NCBI RefSeq assembly: GCF_040750475.1
Contig: NZ_JABJVY010000013.1
Span: forward strand, 62,001-126,000
From: Amorphus sp040750475
Lineage (GTDB): Bacteria; Pseudomonadota; Alphaproteobacteria; Rhizobiales; Amorphaceae
Direction: 5' to 3'
DNA: 64,000 nucleotides
Position numbers and translations under genes: made by a program. Positions within the stretch are counted from its first letter, which is position 1; every line of letters begins with the position of its first letter. Under the pieces are notes generated by a model. That model was not told the origin of the DNA. It did not search any database and worked only from the letters and a program-made list of their open reading frames with translations. Positions 26,580-35,782 of the stretch are shown piece by piece.

Positions 26580-27244
26580 GTGAAGACGAACCCAGGCTGT
26601 TCGGCGGCAACGTCACCAACCTGTCCTCAAAGGAGTGGCGCGATCATCTCAGGATGGTGGAGGCGATCCTATTCGCGTCCTCAGAGCCACTCTCGGAGGC
26701 TACGCTGGCCGAGCGCTTGCCACGTGCCGCCGACGTGTCCGGCCTGTTGCGCGATCTTCGGCAAGCCTATGCCGGGCGCGGCGTCAATCTGGTGGAAGTC
26801 GCCGGGGGCTGGGCGTTTCGCACCGCAGAGGATCTCGCCTTCCTCCTGACGCGTGAGGCGGTTGAGCCGCGCAAGCTGTCACGTGCGGCATTGGAAACGC
26901 TGGCGATCATTGCCTATCACCAGCCCGTCACCCGCGCCGAGATCGAAGAGATCCGTGGCGTGTCCACCTCCAAGGGCACCATCGACGTGTTGTTGGAAAC
27001 CGGCTGGATTCGGCTGCGTGGCCGCCGCCGCACGCCCGGCCGGCCGGTGACCTACGGCACCACGCCGACCTTCCTGGACCAGTTCAATCTGCAGGCGATC
27101 GACGACCTTCCGGGCCTCGACGAGCTGAAAGGGGCAGGGCTACTGGAAGGGACGCCGCCGCCGGGCTTCCGGGTTCCGGTGCCGAGTGACGGCGACGAGC
27201 TATCCGACGATGAAGATCCTCTCGGCGAGGACGACGACGAATAG
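26576..27244 (+). CDS. scpB: Segregation and condensation protein B
   Basis: A 222-residue ScpB with two winged-helix domains. The family motifs are VEAILFASSEPLS (residues 23-35), LETLAIIAYHQPVTRAEIEEIRG near 105 and GRRRTPGRPVTYGTT near 145. It dimerises and binds ScpA in the SMC complex. The tail is strongly acidic (SDDEDPLGEDDDE). In many alphaproteobacteria tatA follows soon after; here two unrelated genes intervene. Confidence 0.95.
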   Translation: MSEDEPRLFGGNVTNLSSKEWRDHLRMVEAILFASSEPLSEATLAERLPRAADVSGLLRDLRQAYAGRGVNLVEVAGGWAFRTAEDLAFLLTREAVEPRKLSRAALETLAIIAYHQPVTRAEIEEIRGVSTSKGTIDVLLETGWIRLRGRRRTPGRPVTYGTTPTFLDQFNLQAIDDLPGLDELKGAGLLEGTPPPGFRVPVPSDGDELSDDEDPLGEDDDE

Positions 27245-27436
27245 CGGCCTGCCGCTTGCCGATTGCCTGTCAAGCGCACCGGGCAAGGTCCGCGCCAGAC
27301 TGATCGCTCACCATGTTGGGAAGGAGCGACCTCCGTCTTTGCGCGTTATCGTCTGCGGTAGGAGGCCGGCGATCAGCCCTATGCGTGGCAGATCTTCAAA
27401 CAATCGGCGGTGGCGATGCCTTCGGCAAGGACTTGG

Positions 27437-29038
27437 ATGGCAAATGTCGCAATCACAGTGATAAAAAGGCCCGTCCTTTCGTCGCTGTGGTCCCGTTTGA
27501 TGCACATTCGCCCCGTCTACCTTGTGATTGCCGCGCTCGCTGTCGCGTTGCAAATCTTTCTAATCTCGATCGATACGTTTGATCGGATCTACGATTTCAC
27601 CCGAGCGCACGAAGACTATCAACTGGATGAAGCGTTCACCGTCTTCTTCGCGTTGTCCTTGGCATTGTTGGCGATTCTCATCGTTCGCAACTTCGACTTG
27701 AGGCGCGAAATCGTGCTCCGGCGTCGTGCGGAGGCCCAAGCGGCGCTGCTTGCGCGCAGCGATGCGCTGACCGGGCTTCCGAACCGGCGCATGCTGCAGG
27801 AGGAGTTTCAGCACCGTCTGCACGGCCTGCGTTCGAGCGATCAGCATCTCGGCGTGTTCCTGCTCGATCTCGACCGCTTCAAGGTGATCAACGATACCTT
27901 TGGCCACGCCGCCGGAGACAAGCTGTTGCAGGCCGTGTCGGACCGGATTGCCAACGTGCTGCGCGATGGCGACTTCATCGCCCGGCTCGGCGGCGACGAA
28001 TTCGCCCTTCTGGTCAACGCGCAAGCGGGCGAGGAAACGCTGTTTCGGATTGCCCAGCGCATTCTCACCGCGGTCGCCGTTCCGTTCGAGGCCGACGGCA
28101 TTTCGGCGGACGTGTCGGTCTCGATCGGGATCGCGGTCTACCCGGCCGACGGCGAGGACGCCGAAACGCTGATGATGTGCGCCGACAAGGCCATGTATCA
28201 GTCGAAATCCGCCGGCCGGAACACCTATGCGCTCTACGACACCGAGCTCGATCGGATGCTGAAGGCGCGCATGGACATGGAGACCGAGCTCAAGGCAGCG
28301 GTCCGCGAAGATGCGATCGTTCCCTACTATCAGCCGCTGATGGACCTCAAGACCATGCAGCCGACTGGCATTGAGGCGCTGGCGCGCTGGCTGCATCCGG
28401 AAAAAGGGGTGGTGGAAGCCAGCCAGTTCATTGCCATTGCCGAAGACACCGGATTGATCAACGAGATCTTCCGCAAGCTGCTGCGTCAGGTCTGCAAGGA
28501 CGCCCGCACCTGGAGCATGTCGCTTCCGGTTGCCGTCAACATTTCGGCGACCCAGTTCCGCGATTTGCGGCTTGCCGACAAGATCATGGCCGTGCTGGAA
28601 GAGGAGGATTTCGACCCCGCGCGCCTGGAAATCGAGATCACCGAGACGGCGCTTCTGCTGGACATTGAGGCGACCCGCCGCACGCTTGCCACGCTCAAAG
28701 GACACGGTGTCCGGATCGCGCTGGATGATTTCGGAACCGGCTACGCCTCGTTGCGCCAGCTCCGCGAGCTCCCGTTCGACAAGGTGAAGATCGATGGCAC
28801 CTTCGTGCATCGAGTGGGAAGCGACGAGGAGAGCCGCAAGATCGTCGCCTCGGTGATCGGGCTTGGCCAGGCGCTCGGCCTTGCGACCATCGCGGAGGGG
28901 CTGGAATCGCCGGAAGAGTTGGATTGGGTCCGCGACCACGGCTGCGAGGTCGGACAGGGCTTTCTCTTCTCCAAACCCGTCGAGGCCAGCCGTCTGTTTG
29001 AGGTGCTTTCCCGGATGAATCCGGGCAGGGAAGGCTGA
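27437..29038 (+). CDS. Membrane-anchored GGDEF-EAL cyclic-di-GMP enzyme
   Basis: A 533-residue protein with two N-terminal transmembrane helices (about 15-40 and 65-85), then GGDEF and EAL domains. GGDEF is intact at residues 185-189 and preceded by RDGD five residues earlier, a product-inhibition I-site. The EAL motif is intact at 313-315, and EITETALL, LDDFGTGYASL, KIDGTFV and EGLES preserve the phosphodiesterase metal and catalytic residues. It may therefore both make and degrade c-di-GMP. The segment between the helices is a short periplasmic sensor candidate. I prefer the ATG at 27437 (AAGGA before it) over one nine codons upstream. It interrupts the scpB-tatA neighbourhood. Confidence 0.92.
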   Translation: MANVAITVIKRPVLSSLWSRLMHIRPVYLVIAALAVALQIFLISIDTFDRIYDFTRAHEDYQLDEAFTVFFALSLALLAILIVRNFDLRREIVLRRRAEAQAALLARSDALTGLPNRRMLQEEFQHRLHGLRSSDQHLGVFLLDLDRFKVINDTFGHAAGDKLLQAVSDRIANVLRDGDFIARLGGDEFALLVNAQAGEETLFRIAQRILTAVAVPFEADGISADVSVSIGIAVYPADGEDAETLMMCADKAMYQSKSAGRNTYALYDTELDRMLKARMDMETELKAAVREDAIVPYYQPLMDLKTMQPTGIEALARWLHPEKGVVEASQFIAIAEDTGLINEIFRKLLRQVCKDARTWSMSLPVAVNISATQFRDLRLADKIMAVLEEEDFDPARLEIEITETALLLDIEATRRTLATLKGHGVRIALDDFGTGYASLRQLRELPFDKVKIDGTFVHRVGSDEESRKIVASVIGLGQALGLATIAEGLESPEELDWVRDHGCEVGQGFLFSKPVEASRLFEVLSRMNPGREG

Positions 29039-29225
29039 CCGGCGTCCCGACCGAGGCCTCCTGGGCGCCTGGCCGCAAAACCCGGATCGGGCGAGAAGAG
29101 TGGATCGGGCCGCTCCGAATTCATAAAGTGCGCGCGATTCGACGAGGTGGGAGAGACGGCCGGGACAGTTGGCTTCCCCCTTCGCCTGGATCCGCCTTGC
29201 CACCCGCTTAACTCAGGAGCCGCCG

Positions 29226-30347
29226 GTGATCGACGCACCCTCGCACCTTCAGGAGCGCGCCAGCGGCGCCGGGTCGCCCGCCCCTGGTACGCCGGCTCGG
29301 CTGAGGTTTGAAGAGGTCAGTCACCGCTATCGCACGGCGACAGTGCTGGACCATGTCTCTTTCTCGGTGGATCCTGGCCAAATCCTGTGTCTCTTAGGGC
29401 CCTCCGGTTGTGGTAAGACCACGCTCTTGCGCCTTGCGGCGGGGGTGGAGCCGCAGAGCGAGGGGCGGATCTATCTCGATGGCGAGGAGGTTGCCGGGCC
29501 GGCCGGATTCGTGCCGGCCGAAGCGCGCGGGCTTGGGCTCGTGTTCCAGGACTACGCTCTGTTTCCGCATCTGACGGTGCTGGAGAACGTCCTATTCGGC
29601 ATGAACCGGCGCGACCGGTCGTCCTCTGTTCGGCTTGCACGTGAGGCGCTCGATCGGATGGGGCTGGTTCGCTACATGAACGCCTATCCGAACGCGCTTT
29701 CCGGCGGTGAACAGCAGCGTGTCGCGCTGGTGCGGGCGCTGATGCCGCGCCCGCGCGTGCTCTTGATGGACGAGCCCTTCTCCGGCCTCGACCGCACCTT
29801 GCGCCAGAGCGTGCGTCGGGATGCCCTGGCGCTCCTGCGCGAGACCGGCTCGACCGCGGTGATCGTGACGCACGATCCGGAAGAGGCAATGCAGATCGGT
29901 GACCGGATCGTGCTGCTTCGGGCTGGGCACGTGATTCAGGTCGGGCCGCCGGAACAGCTCTATCGTCGTCCCGTTGATCTGCAGACGGCGCGCTTTTTCT
30001 CCGAGCTCAACGAGATCCCGGCCCTGGTGCAGGGCGGCGTCGCCAACACGCCGCTGGGGGAGGTGCCCGCCGGCACCTATGCCAATGGCGAACCGGTCGT
30101 GGTCGCCGTTCGCCCGCACGGCATTCGTGTCCATCGAGGCGCCGCCGAGGGCGTTCGCTCAACCGTCCTCGATCGCCGATTCCTGGGTGAAATCGAGCGC
30201 TTCGAGCTGTCGGTCGCGGGCATTGAGCGGCCGATCGTGGCCCGCATCCCGGTCGGTTTCGGGCCAGCCCTTTCCGGTGAGGCGGATACGGTTGGCGTCT
30301 CGCTCGACCCTGAAGCCGTCCTGGTGTTTTCAGCCAACGCCGGCTAG
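29226..30347 (+). CDS. Orphan ABC transporter ATPase, Fe3+/FbpC type
   Basis: A 373-residue importer ATPase. Walker A is GPSGCGKTT, the Q-loop VFQDYALFPHL, the signature LSGGEQQRVALVRAL, Walker B LLMDEPFSGLD and the H-loop VTHDPEEAMQIGDR. A C-terminal TOBE-like domain (VVVAVRPHGIRVHRGA) follows. It resembles FbpC/FutC ferric-iron or putrescine-type ATPases. No permease or binding-protein gene is adjacent, so it must serve a transporter encoded elsewhere. The GTG at 29226 has an ideal AGGAG six bases upstream. A hairpin element lies just after the stop. Confidence 0.85.
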   Translation: MIDAPSHLQERASGAGSPAPGTPARLRFEEVSHRYRTATVLDHVSFSVDPGQILCLLGPSGCGKTTLLRLAAGVEPQSEGRIYLDGEEVAGPAGFVPAEARGLGLVFQDYALFPHLTVLENVLFGMNRRDRSSSVRLAREALDRMGLVRYMNAYPNALSGGEQQRVALVRALMPRPRVLLMDEPFSGLDRTLRQSVRRDALALLRETGSTAVIVTHDPEEAMQIGDRIVLLRAGHVIQVGPPEQLYRRPVDLQTARFFSELNEIPALVQGGVANTPLGEVPAGTYANGEPVVVAVRPHGIRVHRGAAEGVRSTVLDRRFLGEIERFELSVAGIERPIVARIPVGFGPALSGEADTVGVSLDPEAVLVFSANAG

Positions 30348-30356
30348 CGCCTTTTC

Positions 30357-30385
30357 CGCTCGGACGGCAAATCCGAGCGATAAGA
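30357..30385 (+). repeat. Stem-loop repeat element, copy A
   Basis: CGCTCGGA (30357-30364) pairs with TCCGAGCG (30372-30379) around a 7-base loop and is followed by ATAAGAA. A second copy at 57029-57057 has the same stem length, loop length and following TAAGAA, with compensatory changes in the stem. Both follow a TTTT run and lie just after a gene. They look like members of a dispersed intergenic palindrome family. Confidence 0.55.
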
Positions 30386-30425
30386 AATGGCAGCAGCTCC
30401 AACAGGTTGAGCAAATCCTTCCCGT

Positions 30426-30444
30426 TCAAATTGAACCAATTTGA
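30426..30444. promoter_or_regulatory. Perfect 8-bp inverted repeat upstream of tatA
   Basis: TCAAATTG (30426-30433) and CAATTTGA (30437-30444) are exact reverse complements around AAC. A further TTCAAATTG half-site occurs near 30514. It could be an operator of the tat promoter; no T-run follows, so it is not a terminator. Confidence 0.35.
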
Positions 30445-30800
30445 CCAGTACATGCTCAATGGCGCTTTTTTGCCCGGATTGCGCTCTAAGATTGAAAGTT
30501 GAGTTCATCCCTTCAAATTGCTCCCAATGAGGCGCATCTGAACCGGAATGCGCAAAAGATGAGCATCCGACAGCGGTTTCGATATTGATCTAAGCTGTTG
30601 GAAAGACATGTTTTTATGGGTTCGGGCCGGATTGCGTCGAAATCCTTGTGACCGGACCGGGAGCAAAACCGCGTGCGATCTGGCCTTGCTTGGATGCGGC
30701 TATCCGGCTGCGTCATTGCGGGCGCGGCTGCTTTTTGAAATAGTGCCGGTCTCCGAATGCCGCTGTCCGGCTCGGCCGCAGTTAACAGGAACGTCTGATT

Positions 30801-31046
30801 ATGGGTATCAGTGTCTGGCAAATCCTCATCATTGCCGTGGTGGTTATCCTTCTGTTCGGCCGGGGTAAGATCTCCGATCTGATGGGTGACGTGGCCAAAG
30901 GCGTGAAGAGCTTCAAGAAGGGGCTCGCCGATGACGACGACGATGAGCAGACCAACCAGTCGTCCGCGTCGGGCAAGACCATCGAGCATTCGCCGTCGGA
31001 GACCATGAGCAGCCAGAAGACGGAGGACCGGTCGAAGGCCGGTTGA
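30801..31046 (+). CDS. tatA: Sec-independent translocase subunit TatA
   Basis: An 81-residue protein with the TatA build: a short N-terminal transmembrane helix (SVWQILIIAVVVILLF), the hinge FGRGKISDL, an amphipathic helix (MGDVAKGVKSFKKGLAD) and an acidic then polar tail. It polymerises to form the twin-arginine translocation pathway. tatB and tatC follow. Tat substrates inside this window include the GMC small subunit and probably FhuD. Confidence 0.95.
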   Translation: MGISVWQILIIAVVVILLFGRGKISDLMGDVAKGVKSFKKGLADDDDDEQTNQSSASGKTIEHSPSETMSSQKTEDRSKAG

Positions 31047-31209
31047 TCGGCGCGCCAGGACGCGACGGTTTTGGGATGAAGCCACGCAATGTCGTGTAAT
31101 GTGACGGGCCGGGATCAAATCGGACGGATGCCGGGCAGGTCCCGCGTGTCGGTCGCCTCCCGACCTCTTTTGGCCGATCGGCGTCCGGCCCGATCCGAGG
31201 CGTAATCAG

Positions 31210-31704
31210 ATGTTCGATATCGGCTGGACCGAACTCTTGGTGGTCGCCGTGGTCGCCATTCTCGTGGTCGGCCCGAAAGAGCTTCCCTCGATGCTGATGA
31301 CTTTCGGCCGAACCGTCGGCCGGATGAGGCGCATGGCCAATGAGTTCCAGTCCCATTTCAACGATGCGCTGAAAGAGGCGGAACGCCAGGCCAACCTGGA
31401 CGAGGTTCGCAAGGACATCGAGGGGGTGACGGATCCGTTCAAGTCTGTCCGCCACACGCTCGATCCGAAAGCCGGCGCCAAGATGCCGGACGAGAAGCGG
31501 TCCAGCGCGGACACGTCCTCCGATTCGGCTGAAGCGCCTGCCGCCGAAACCAAGCCCGCCGACACGCCCGCCAGCGAACCGACCGAGACGCCAACGGAAG
31601 AGAAGGCTCCGCCGCCGCAACAGGTCGCGAGCGACGCCGAATCGGCGCTTCCGGTGAGCGAGCCCCAACGCGATGCCGCCGTCGGCGGCGGACAGCGCAC
31701 ATGA
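31210..31704 (+). CDS. tatB: Sec-independent translocase subunit TatB
   Basis: A 164-residue TatB. The N-terminal MFDIGWTELLVVAVVAILVV helix is followed by GPKELPSMLMTFGRTVGRMR and a long amphipathic helix (EFQSHFNDALKEAERQA), the features separating TatB from TatA. The C-terminal 70 residues are low-complexity Pro/Ala/Glu/Thr. It receives twin-arginine signal peptides together with TatC. The stop overlaps the tatC start by four bases. Confidence 0.95.
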   Translation: MFDIGWTELLVVAVVAILVVGPKELPSMLMTFGRTVGRMRRMANEFQSHFNDALKEAERQANLDEVRKDIEGVTDPFKSVRHTLDPKAGAKMPDEKRSSADTSSDSAEAPAAETKPADTPASEPTETPTEEKAPPPQQVASDAESALPVSEPQRDAAVGGGQRT

Positions 31705-32492
31705 CCCAAGACGATATTGATGCCTCCAAGGCCCCGCTGATCGATCACATCATCGAGTTGCGCGGCCGCTTGATGAAGGCGCTGATCGCGATCGCGATCG
31801 CCTTCGTCGTCTGCTTCTATTTCGCCTCCGACATCTTCAACATTCTGGTGGTGCCGTACGAGCAGGCGGCCGGCGAATCCAAGTCGATCGAGCTGATCTA
31901 CACCGCACCGCAGGAATATTTCTTCACCCAGCTGAAGTTGGCGCTGTTCGGCGCGCTGTTCCTGGCGTTTCCGATCATCGCTTCGCAGATCTATATGTTC
32001 GTTGCGCCAGGGCTTTACCGCAACGAGCGCAAGGCCTTCGTGCCGTTTTTGATCGCGACGCCAATCCTGTTCTTCATTGGGGCGTGCCTGGTCTATTTCG
32101 TGGTGATGCCGCTGGCGATGAACTTCTTCCTGTCGATGGAGCAGGACGGAGGCGCCGGCAAAGCGAGCATTCAGCTCCTCCCGCGGGTGAGCGAATATCT
32201 CGGCCTGATCATGATCCTGATCTTTGCGTTCGGGCTCGTGTTCCAGTTGCCGGTGGTGCTGACGCTGCTTGCTCGCGCGGGCATGGTGACGGCGCCGGAG
32301 CTGAAGAAACGCCGCAAATATGCGGTGGTGATCGCCTTCATCCTGGCGGCCGTTCTGACGCCGCCGGATCCGATCAGCCAGATCAGCCTTGCAGTGCCCG
32401 CGCTGCTCCTCTACGAGATTTCCATCATCGCGGTCCGGTACGTGGAGCGGTCCAGAGCGGCGGCGGCAGCGGAGACGGACGACGCGAGCTGA
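31701..32492 (+). CDS. tatC: Sec-independent translocase subunit TatC
   Basis: A 263-residue six-helix membrane protein. The N-terminal PLIDHIIELRGRLMKALIAI and the loop FVAPGLYRNERKAF are TatC signatures that bind the RR signal peptide. A conserved glutamate-containing TM region (YLGLIMILIFAFGLVFQLPVV) and TPPDPISQ near the last helix are present. It forms the receptor core of the Tat translocon with TatB. serS follows after 44 bases, the common alphaproteobacterial order. Confidence 0.95.
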   Translation: MTQDDIDASKAPLIDHIIELRGRLMKALIAIAIAFVVCFYFASDIFNILVVPYEQAAGESKSIELIYTAPQEYFFTQLKLALFGALFLAFPIIASQIYMFVAPGLYRNERKAFVPFLIATPILFFIGACLVYFVVMPLAMNFFLSMEQDGGAGKASIQLLPRVSEYLGLIMILIFAFGLVFQLPVVLTLLARAGMVTAPELKKRRKYAVVIAFILAAVLTPPDPISQISLAVPALLLYEISIIAVRYVERSRAAAAAETDDAS

Positions 32493-32536
32493 CGGCGGCT
32501 TTCTGCCGCCACTGCCGACTTGTCCGGAGTTCCCCG

Positions 32537-33817
32537 ATGTTGGATATCCGCTGGATCCGTGAAAACCCGGAGGCGTTCGATCGCGCGCTGGGAAGCCGTG
32601 GTCTGTCGCCTCTGGCTGAAAAACTTGCGGCCCTCGACGAGGCGCGCCGTGGCGCCATTCAGCGCCTCCAGGACGCCCAGACCCGGCGCAACACCGCCTC
32701 CAAGCAAATCGGAAAGGCCAAGGGCGCTGGGGACGAGGACGAAGCCCAGCGGCTGATGGCCGAAGTCGCCAGTCTGAAGGCTCTGATCCAGGAGGGCGAG
32801 GAGGCCGAGCGCGCGGCGGAGGCCGAACTCCAGTCGATCCTCACATCCACCCCGAATATTCCGCTCGACGATGTGCCGGTGGGCCCCGACGAGAGCGCCA
32901 ATGTCGAGGTTCGCCGGTCCGGCGAACCGCTCAAGGCGGATTTTCCGGCCAAGGAGCATTACGAGCTCGGCGAGGCGCTTGGCCTGATGGACTTCGAAAC
33001 GGCGGCCCGAATTTCCGGGTCGCGATTCGTCGTCCTGCGCGGCCAGCTAGCGCGGCTGGAGCGTGCGCTCGGTCAGTTCATGCTCGATATCCACACCAGC
33101 GAACACGGTTACACCGAGGTGCAGCCGCCGTTGCTGGTGCGTGACCCGGCCGTGTTCGGCACCGCCCAGCTTCCGAAATTCGCCGAAGACCTGTTTGCCA
33201 CCACCGATGACCGCTGGCTGATTCCGACGGCCGAGGTGCCGCTGACGAATCTCGTTCGCGAACGGCTTCTGGAAGAAGGCGAACTGCCGATCCGGGTGAC
33301 GGCGCTCACTCCGTGCTTCCGCTCCGAAGCGGGCTCCGCCGGGCGCGACACGCGCGGCATGCTGCGCCAGCACCAGTTCAACAAGGTCGAGATGGTGTCG
33401 ATCACGACACCGGACGCCTCGCTCCACGAGCTGGAGCGGATGACGACCTGCGCGGAGACCATCCTGCGCCGGCTGGGCTTGGCCTATCGCGTCGTGGTGC
33501 TGTCGACCGGCGACATGGGCTTTGCCGCCCGCAAGACCCACGACATCGAGGTCTGGCTGCCCGGGCAGGACACCTATCGCGAGATTTCGAGCTGCTCCGT
33601 TTGCGGTGACTTCCAGGCACGGCGCATGGATGCGCGGTTCCGGCCGGCGGAAGGTGGCAGCACCCGCTACGTCCACACTCTCAACGGGTCCGGCGTCGCC
33701 GTTGGGCGGGCGTTGATCGCGGTGATGGAAACCTACCAGCAGGCGGACGGATCGATCGCCGTTCCCGACGCGCTGAAGCCCTACATGGGCGGTATTGAGA
33801 CGATCGGCCAAGCCTGA
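32537..33817 (+). CDS. serS: Seryl-tRNA synthetase
   Basis: A 426-residue class II synthetase of normal length. The N-terminal coiled-coil arm (about residues 25-105) binds the tRNA long arm. Class II motif 2 is TPCFRSEAGSAGRDTRGMLR, and motif 3 is NGSGVAVGRALIAVMETYQ near residue 385. It charges tRNA-Ser and is also used for selenocysteine tRNA. The ATG at 32537 begins MLDIRWIREN, the conserved N-terminus. Confidence 0.97.
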   Translation: MLDIRWIRENPEAFDRALGSRGLSPLAEKLAALDEARRGAIQRLQDAQTRRNTASKQIGKAKGAGDEDEAQRLMAEVASLKALIQEGEEAERAAEAELQSILTSTPNIPLDDVPVGPDESANVEVRRSGEPLKADFPAKEHYELGEALGLMDFETAARISGSRFVVLRGQLARLERALGQFMLDIHTSEHGYTEVQPPLLVRDPAVFGTAQLPKFAEDLFATTDDRWLIPTAEVPLTNLVRERLLEEGELPIRVTALTPCFRSEAGSAGRDTRGMLRQHQFNKVEMVSITTPDASLHELERMTTCAETILRRLGLAYRVVVLSTGDMGFAARKTHDIEVWLPGQDTYREISSCSVCGDFQARRMDARFRPAEGGSTRYVHTLNGSGVAVGRALIAVMETYQQADGSIAVPDALKPYMGGIETIGQA

Positions 33818-33825
33818 GGAGTGCC

Positions 33826-34593
33826 ATGCGGATTCTGGTGACGAACGACGACGGCATTCACTCGCCCGGCCTGTGGGCGCTGGAGGAAATCGCCAAGGCC
33901 ATTTCCGATGACGTGTGGGTGGTGGCGCCGGAGACCGACCAGTCGGGCTCGTCCCACTCGTTGACCGTGAACGATCCCCTGCGGCTTCGCAGCGTTTCGG
34001 AGCGGCACTTTGCCGTGCGCGGCACGCCGACCGACTGCGTGATCATGGGGTTGAGGCAGATCCTGGACGCGCCGCCGGATCTGGTGCTGTCCGGCATCAA
34101 TCGCGGCCACAACCTGGCGGACGATCTCACCTATTCCGGCACCGTCGCGGGCGCGATGGAAGGCACCATCCTGGGCGTGCGCTCGATCGCGGTTTCCCAG
34201 GCCTTCTCCCATGCCCGTGGCGTTGAGCCGCCCTATGAGACCGCCGTGGCCCATGGGCCGGAGCTGATCCGCGATCTGCTCGCAATCGACCTGCCTAAGG
34301 ATGTGCTGATCAACATCAACTTCCCGGCGGTCGCGGCCGAGGAGGTTGCCGGCGTCAAGGTGACGGTGCAGGGGCGGCGCGATCAGGCGATGCTGAAAAT
34401 CGACGAGCGCTTCGACGGGCGCGGCAATCCCTACTATTGGATTGCCTTCCAGCGCCAGCCGTTCGAGCCCGTTACGGGGACCGATCTTCAGGCGGTGCGG
34501 GACGGGTTCGTCTCCGTTACCCCCTTGCGTCTCGACCTGACCGCTCACAGAGTGCTTGAGGATATGGAGCGGGCGCTTGGTTCGGCCGAATAG
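33826..34593 (+). CDS. surE: 5'/3'-nucleotidase SurE
   Basis: A 255-residue SurE nucleotidase. The metal site is formed by D8 and D9 of MRILVTNDDGI, the serine of QSGSSHSLT near 42, and the asparagine of LSGINRGHN near 95. It dephosphorylates nucleoside monophosphates and short polyphosphates in the cytoplasm, often in the stationary-phase response. It begins eight bases after serS and is followed by pcm, the usual surE-pcm pairing. Confidence 0.96.
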   Translation: MRILVTNDDGIHSPGLWALEEIAKAISDDVWVVAPETDQSGSSHSLTVNDPLRLRSVSERHFAVRGTPTDCVIMGLRQILDAPPDLVLSGINRGHNLADDLTYSGTVAGAMEGTILGVRSIAVSQAFSHARGVEPPYETAVAHGPELIRDLLAIDLPKDVLININFPAVAAEEVAGVKVTVQGRRDQAMLKIDERFDGRGNPYYWIAFQRQPFEPVTGTDLQAVRDGFVSVTPLRLDLTAHRVLEDMERALGSAE

Positions 34594-34625
34594 CCGGGCG
34601 GCCATCGCAATCAATCGAGAGCGCC

Positions 34626-35309
34626 ATGGAGGATCGTGACGACGATCGGGACGGGGAGCCGACCGAAGAGGATCGGATCGCGCTTGCCGAGCTGATCCTG
34701 AAACTCAGGACCAACGGGATCCGCGACCGCCGCGTGCTCTCGGCGATCGAGGGCATCCCGCGTCGCCTGTTTCTTGGCTCCCGCCATCAGGCGCTCGCCT
34801 ATGCCGATCAGGCAATGCCGATCGAGTGCGGCCAGACCATTTCGCAGCCGACCATCGTCGCAATGATGACGGAGGCGCTTGATGTTTCGCCGGAGCATCG
34901 GGTGCTGGAGGTGGGCACCGGCTCGGGCTATCAGGCCGCCGTGCTCGCCCGGCTCGCCAAAGAGGTCTACACGGTCGAGCGCTACCGCTCGCTGATGGAG
35001 GGTGCCAAGGACCGGTTTCGCGTCCTCAAGCTCGATAACGTTCACACCCGGATTGGCGACGGGTTCGAAGGGTGGCCGGAGGCGGCTCCCTTTCATCGCA
35101 TCATCGTTACGGCGGCGGCGGAAAAGATCCCGGAAACCTTGGTCGAGCAGCTCGTTAGCGACCATGGTGTGATCGTCATCCCGATCGGCCAGCAAGGCAA
35201 CGTCCAGGATCTGATCAAGGCGGTGAAGGTCGGGACCCGGCTGGAACAGCAGACGATTTGCGCTGTGCGGTTCGTGCCGATGGTCCACGGCATCGCCGAA
35301 CGGTTGTGA
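34626..35309 (+). CDS. pcm: Protein-L-isoaspartate O-methyltransferase
   Basis: A 227-residue SAM-dependent methyltransferase. The PCMT motifs are GQTISQPTIVAMMTEAL near 72, the SAM loop VLEVGTGSGYQAAVLARLA near 92, and the post-motif IIVTAAAEKIPETLVEQL. It methylates isoaspartyl residues so that damaged proteins can be repaired. It lies 32 bases after surE. The M23 peptidase gene that often follows in relatives is absent; a non-coding gap follows instead. Confidence 0.96.
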   Translation: MEDRDDDRDGEPTEEDRIALAELILKLRTNGIRDRRVLSAIEGIPRRLFLGSRHQALAYADQAMPIECGQTISQPTIVAMMTEALDVSPEHRVLEVGTGSGYQAAVLARLAKEVYTVERYRSLMEGAKDRFRVLKLDNVHTRIGDGFEGWPEAAPFHRIIVTAAAEKIPETLVEQLVSDHGVIVIPIGQQGNVQDLIKAVKVGTRLEQQTICAVRFVPMVHGIAERL

Positions 35310-35782
35310 GGCGACGGCCTCCTTTTCCGCATCAACAAGGGCTGCGTCGCCTCTCGTTTTGCGCAACGGGGCGCGCACGGTCGTGCGCAAAACGGTGCGC
35401 GCGCGTTGTCCCCGCCTTCGCGAAAGTGCGCAATAGCGCCAAGTCTTTGGTCTGATGCGCCCGCCGGACGGCGAACCGGTTTCCGCTCTGCCTGGATATG
35501 CCCTCGCGCGCGCAAAGGCTGCGCGGCGCGCAATGCGCAGAGATCCGCTCTGGCCAGCAGGCACGAAAATAGAAGTGGCAAAAAATTGGCCGGATCGGTC
35601 CCTTTTTATGGAACAAGGGTCCGAAAAGATCGTTGTGGCGGGGAGGTCGCGAAATAGAAATCCTCTATAGATCGCCAATAGGCGAGGAGAGGGGTCGAAA
35701 GCGATCGTCGGAACCAATAAAACACCTATTGGTTCGAGTCATAAACGTAGAATTCAGACCATCAATGATGGAGGAGACCGAA
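35310..35782. other. Non-coding region after pcm
   Basis: About 470 bases without a gene. It includes a CG/GC-alternating stretch (35385-35545), one copy of a 40-bp dispersed element (35467-35506) and an AT-richer section (35570-35770) likely to hold the promoter of the PRC-barrel gene. Confidence 0.45.
35467..35506 (+). repeat. 40-bp dispersed element, copy 1
   Basis: This stretch, beginning GACGGCGAACCGG, matches 63471-63510 at 32 of 40 positions, including 13 identical bases at the left end and CCTGGA in the middle. Both copies lie in intergenic DNA. It is probably a dispersed non-coding repeat. Confidence 0.45.

Larger units (their letters stand above)
30348..30800. other. Non-coding region before tatA
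   Basis: About 450 bases without a gene. It contains a stem-loop at 30357-30379 (one of a pair in this window), an inverted repeat at 30426-30444, and AT-richer sequence up to about 30620 that probably holds the tat operon promoter. The ribosome site for tatA is weak (AACAGGAACG). Confidence 0.5.
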
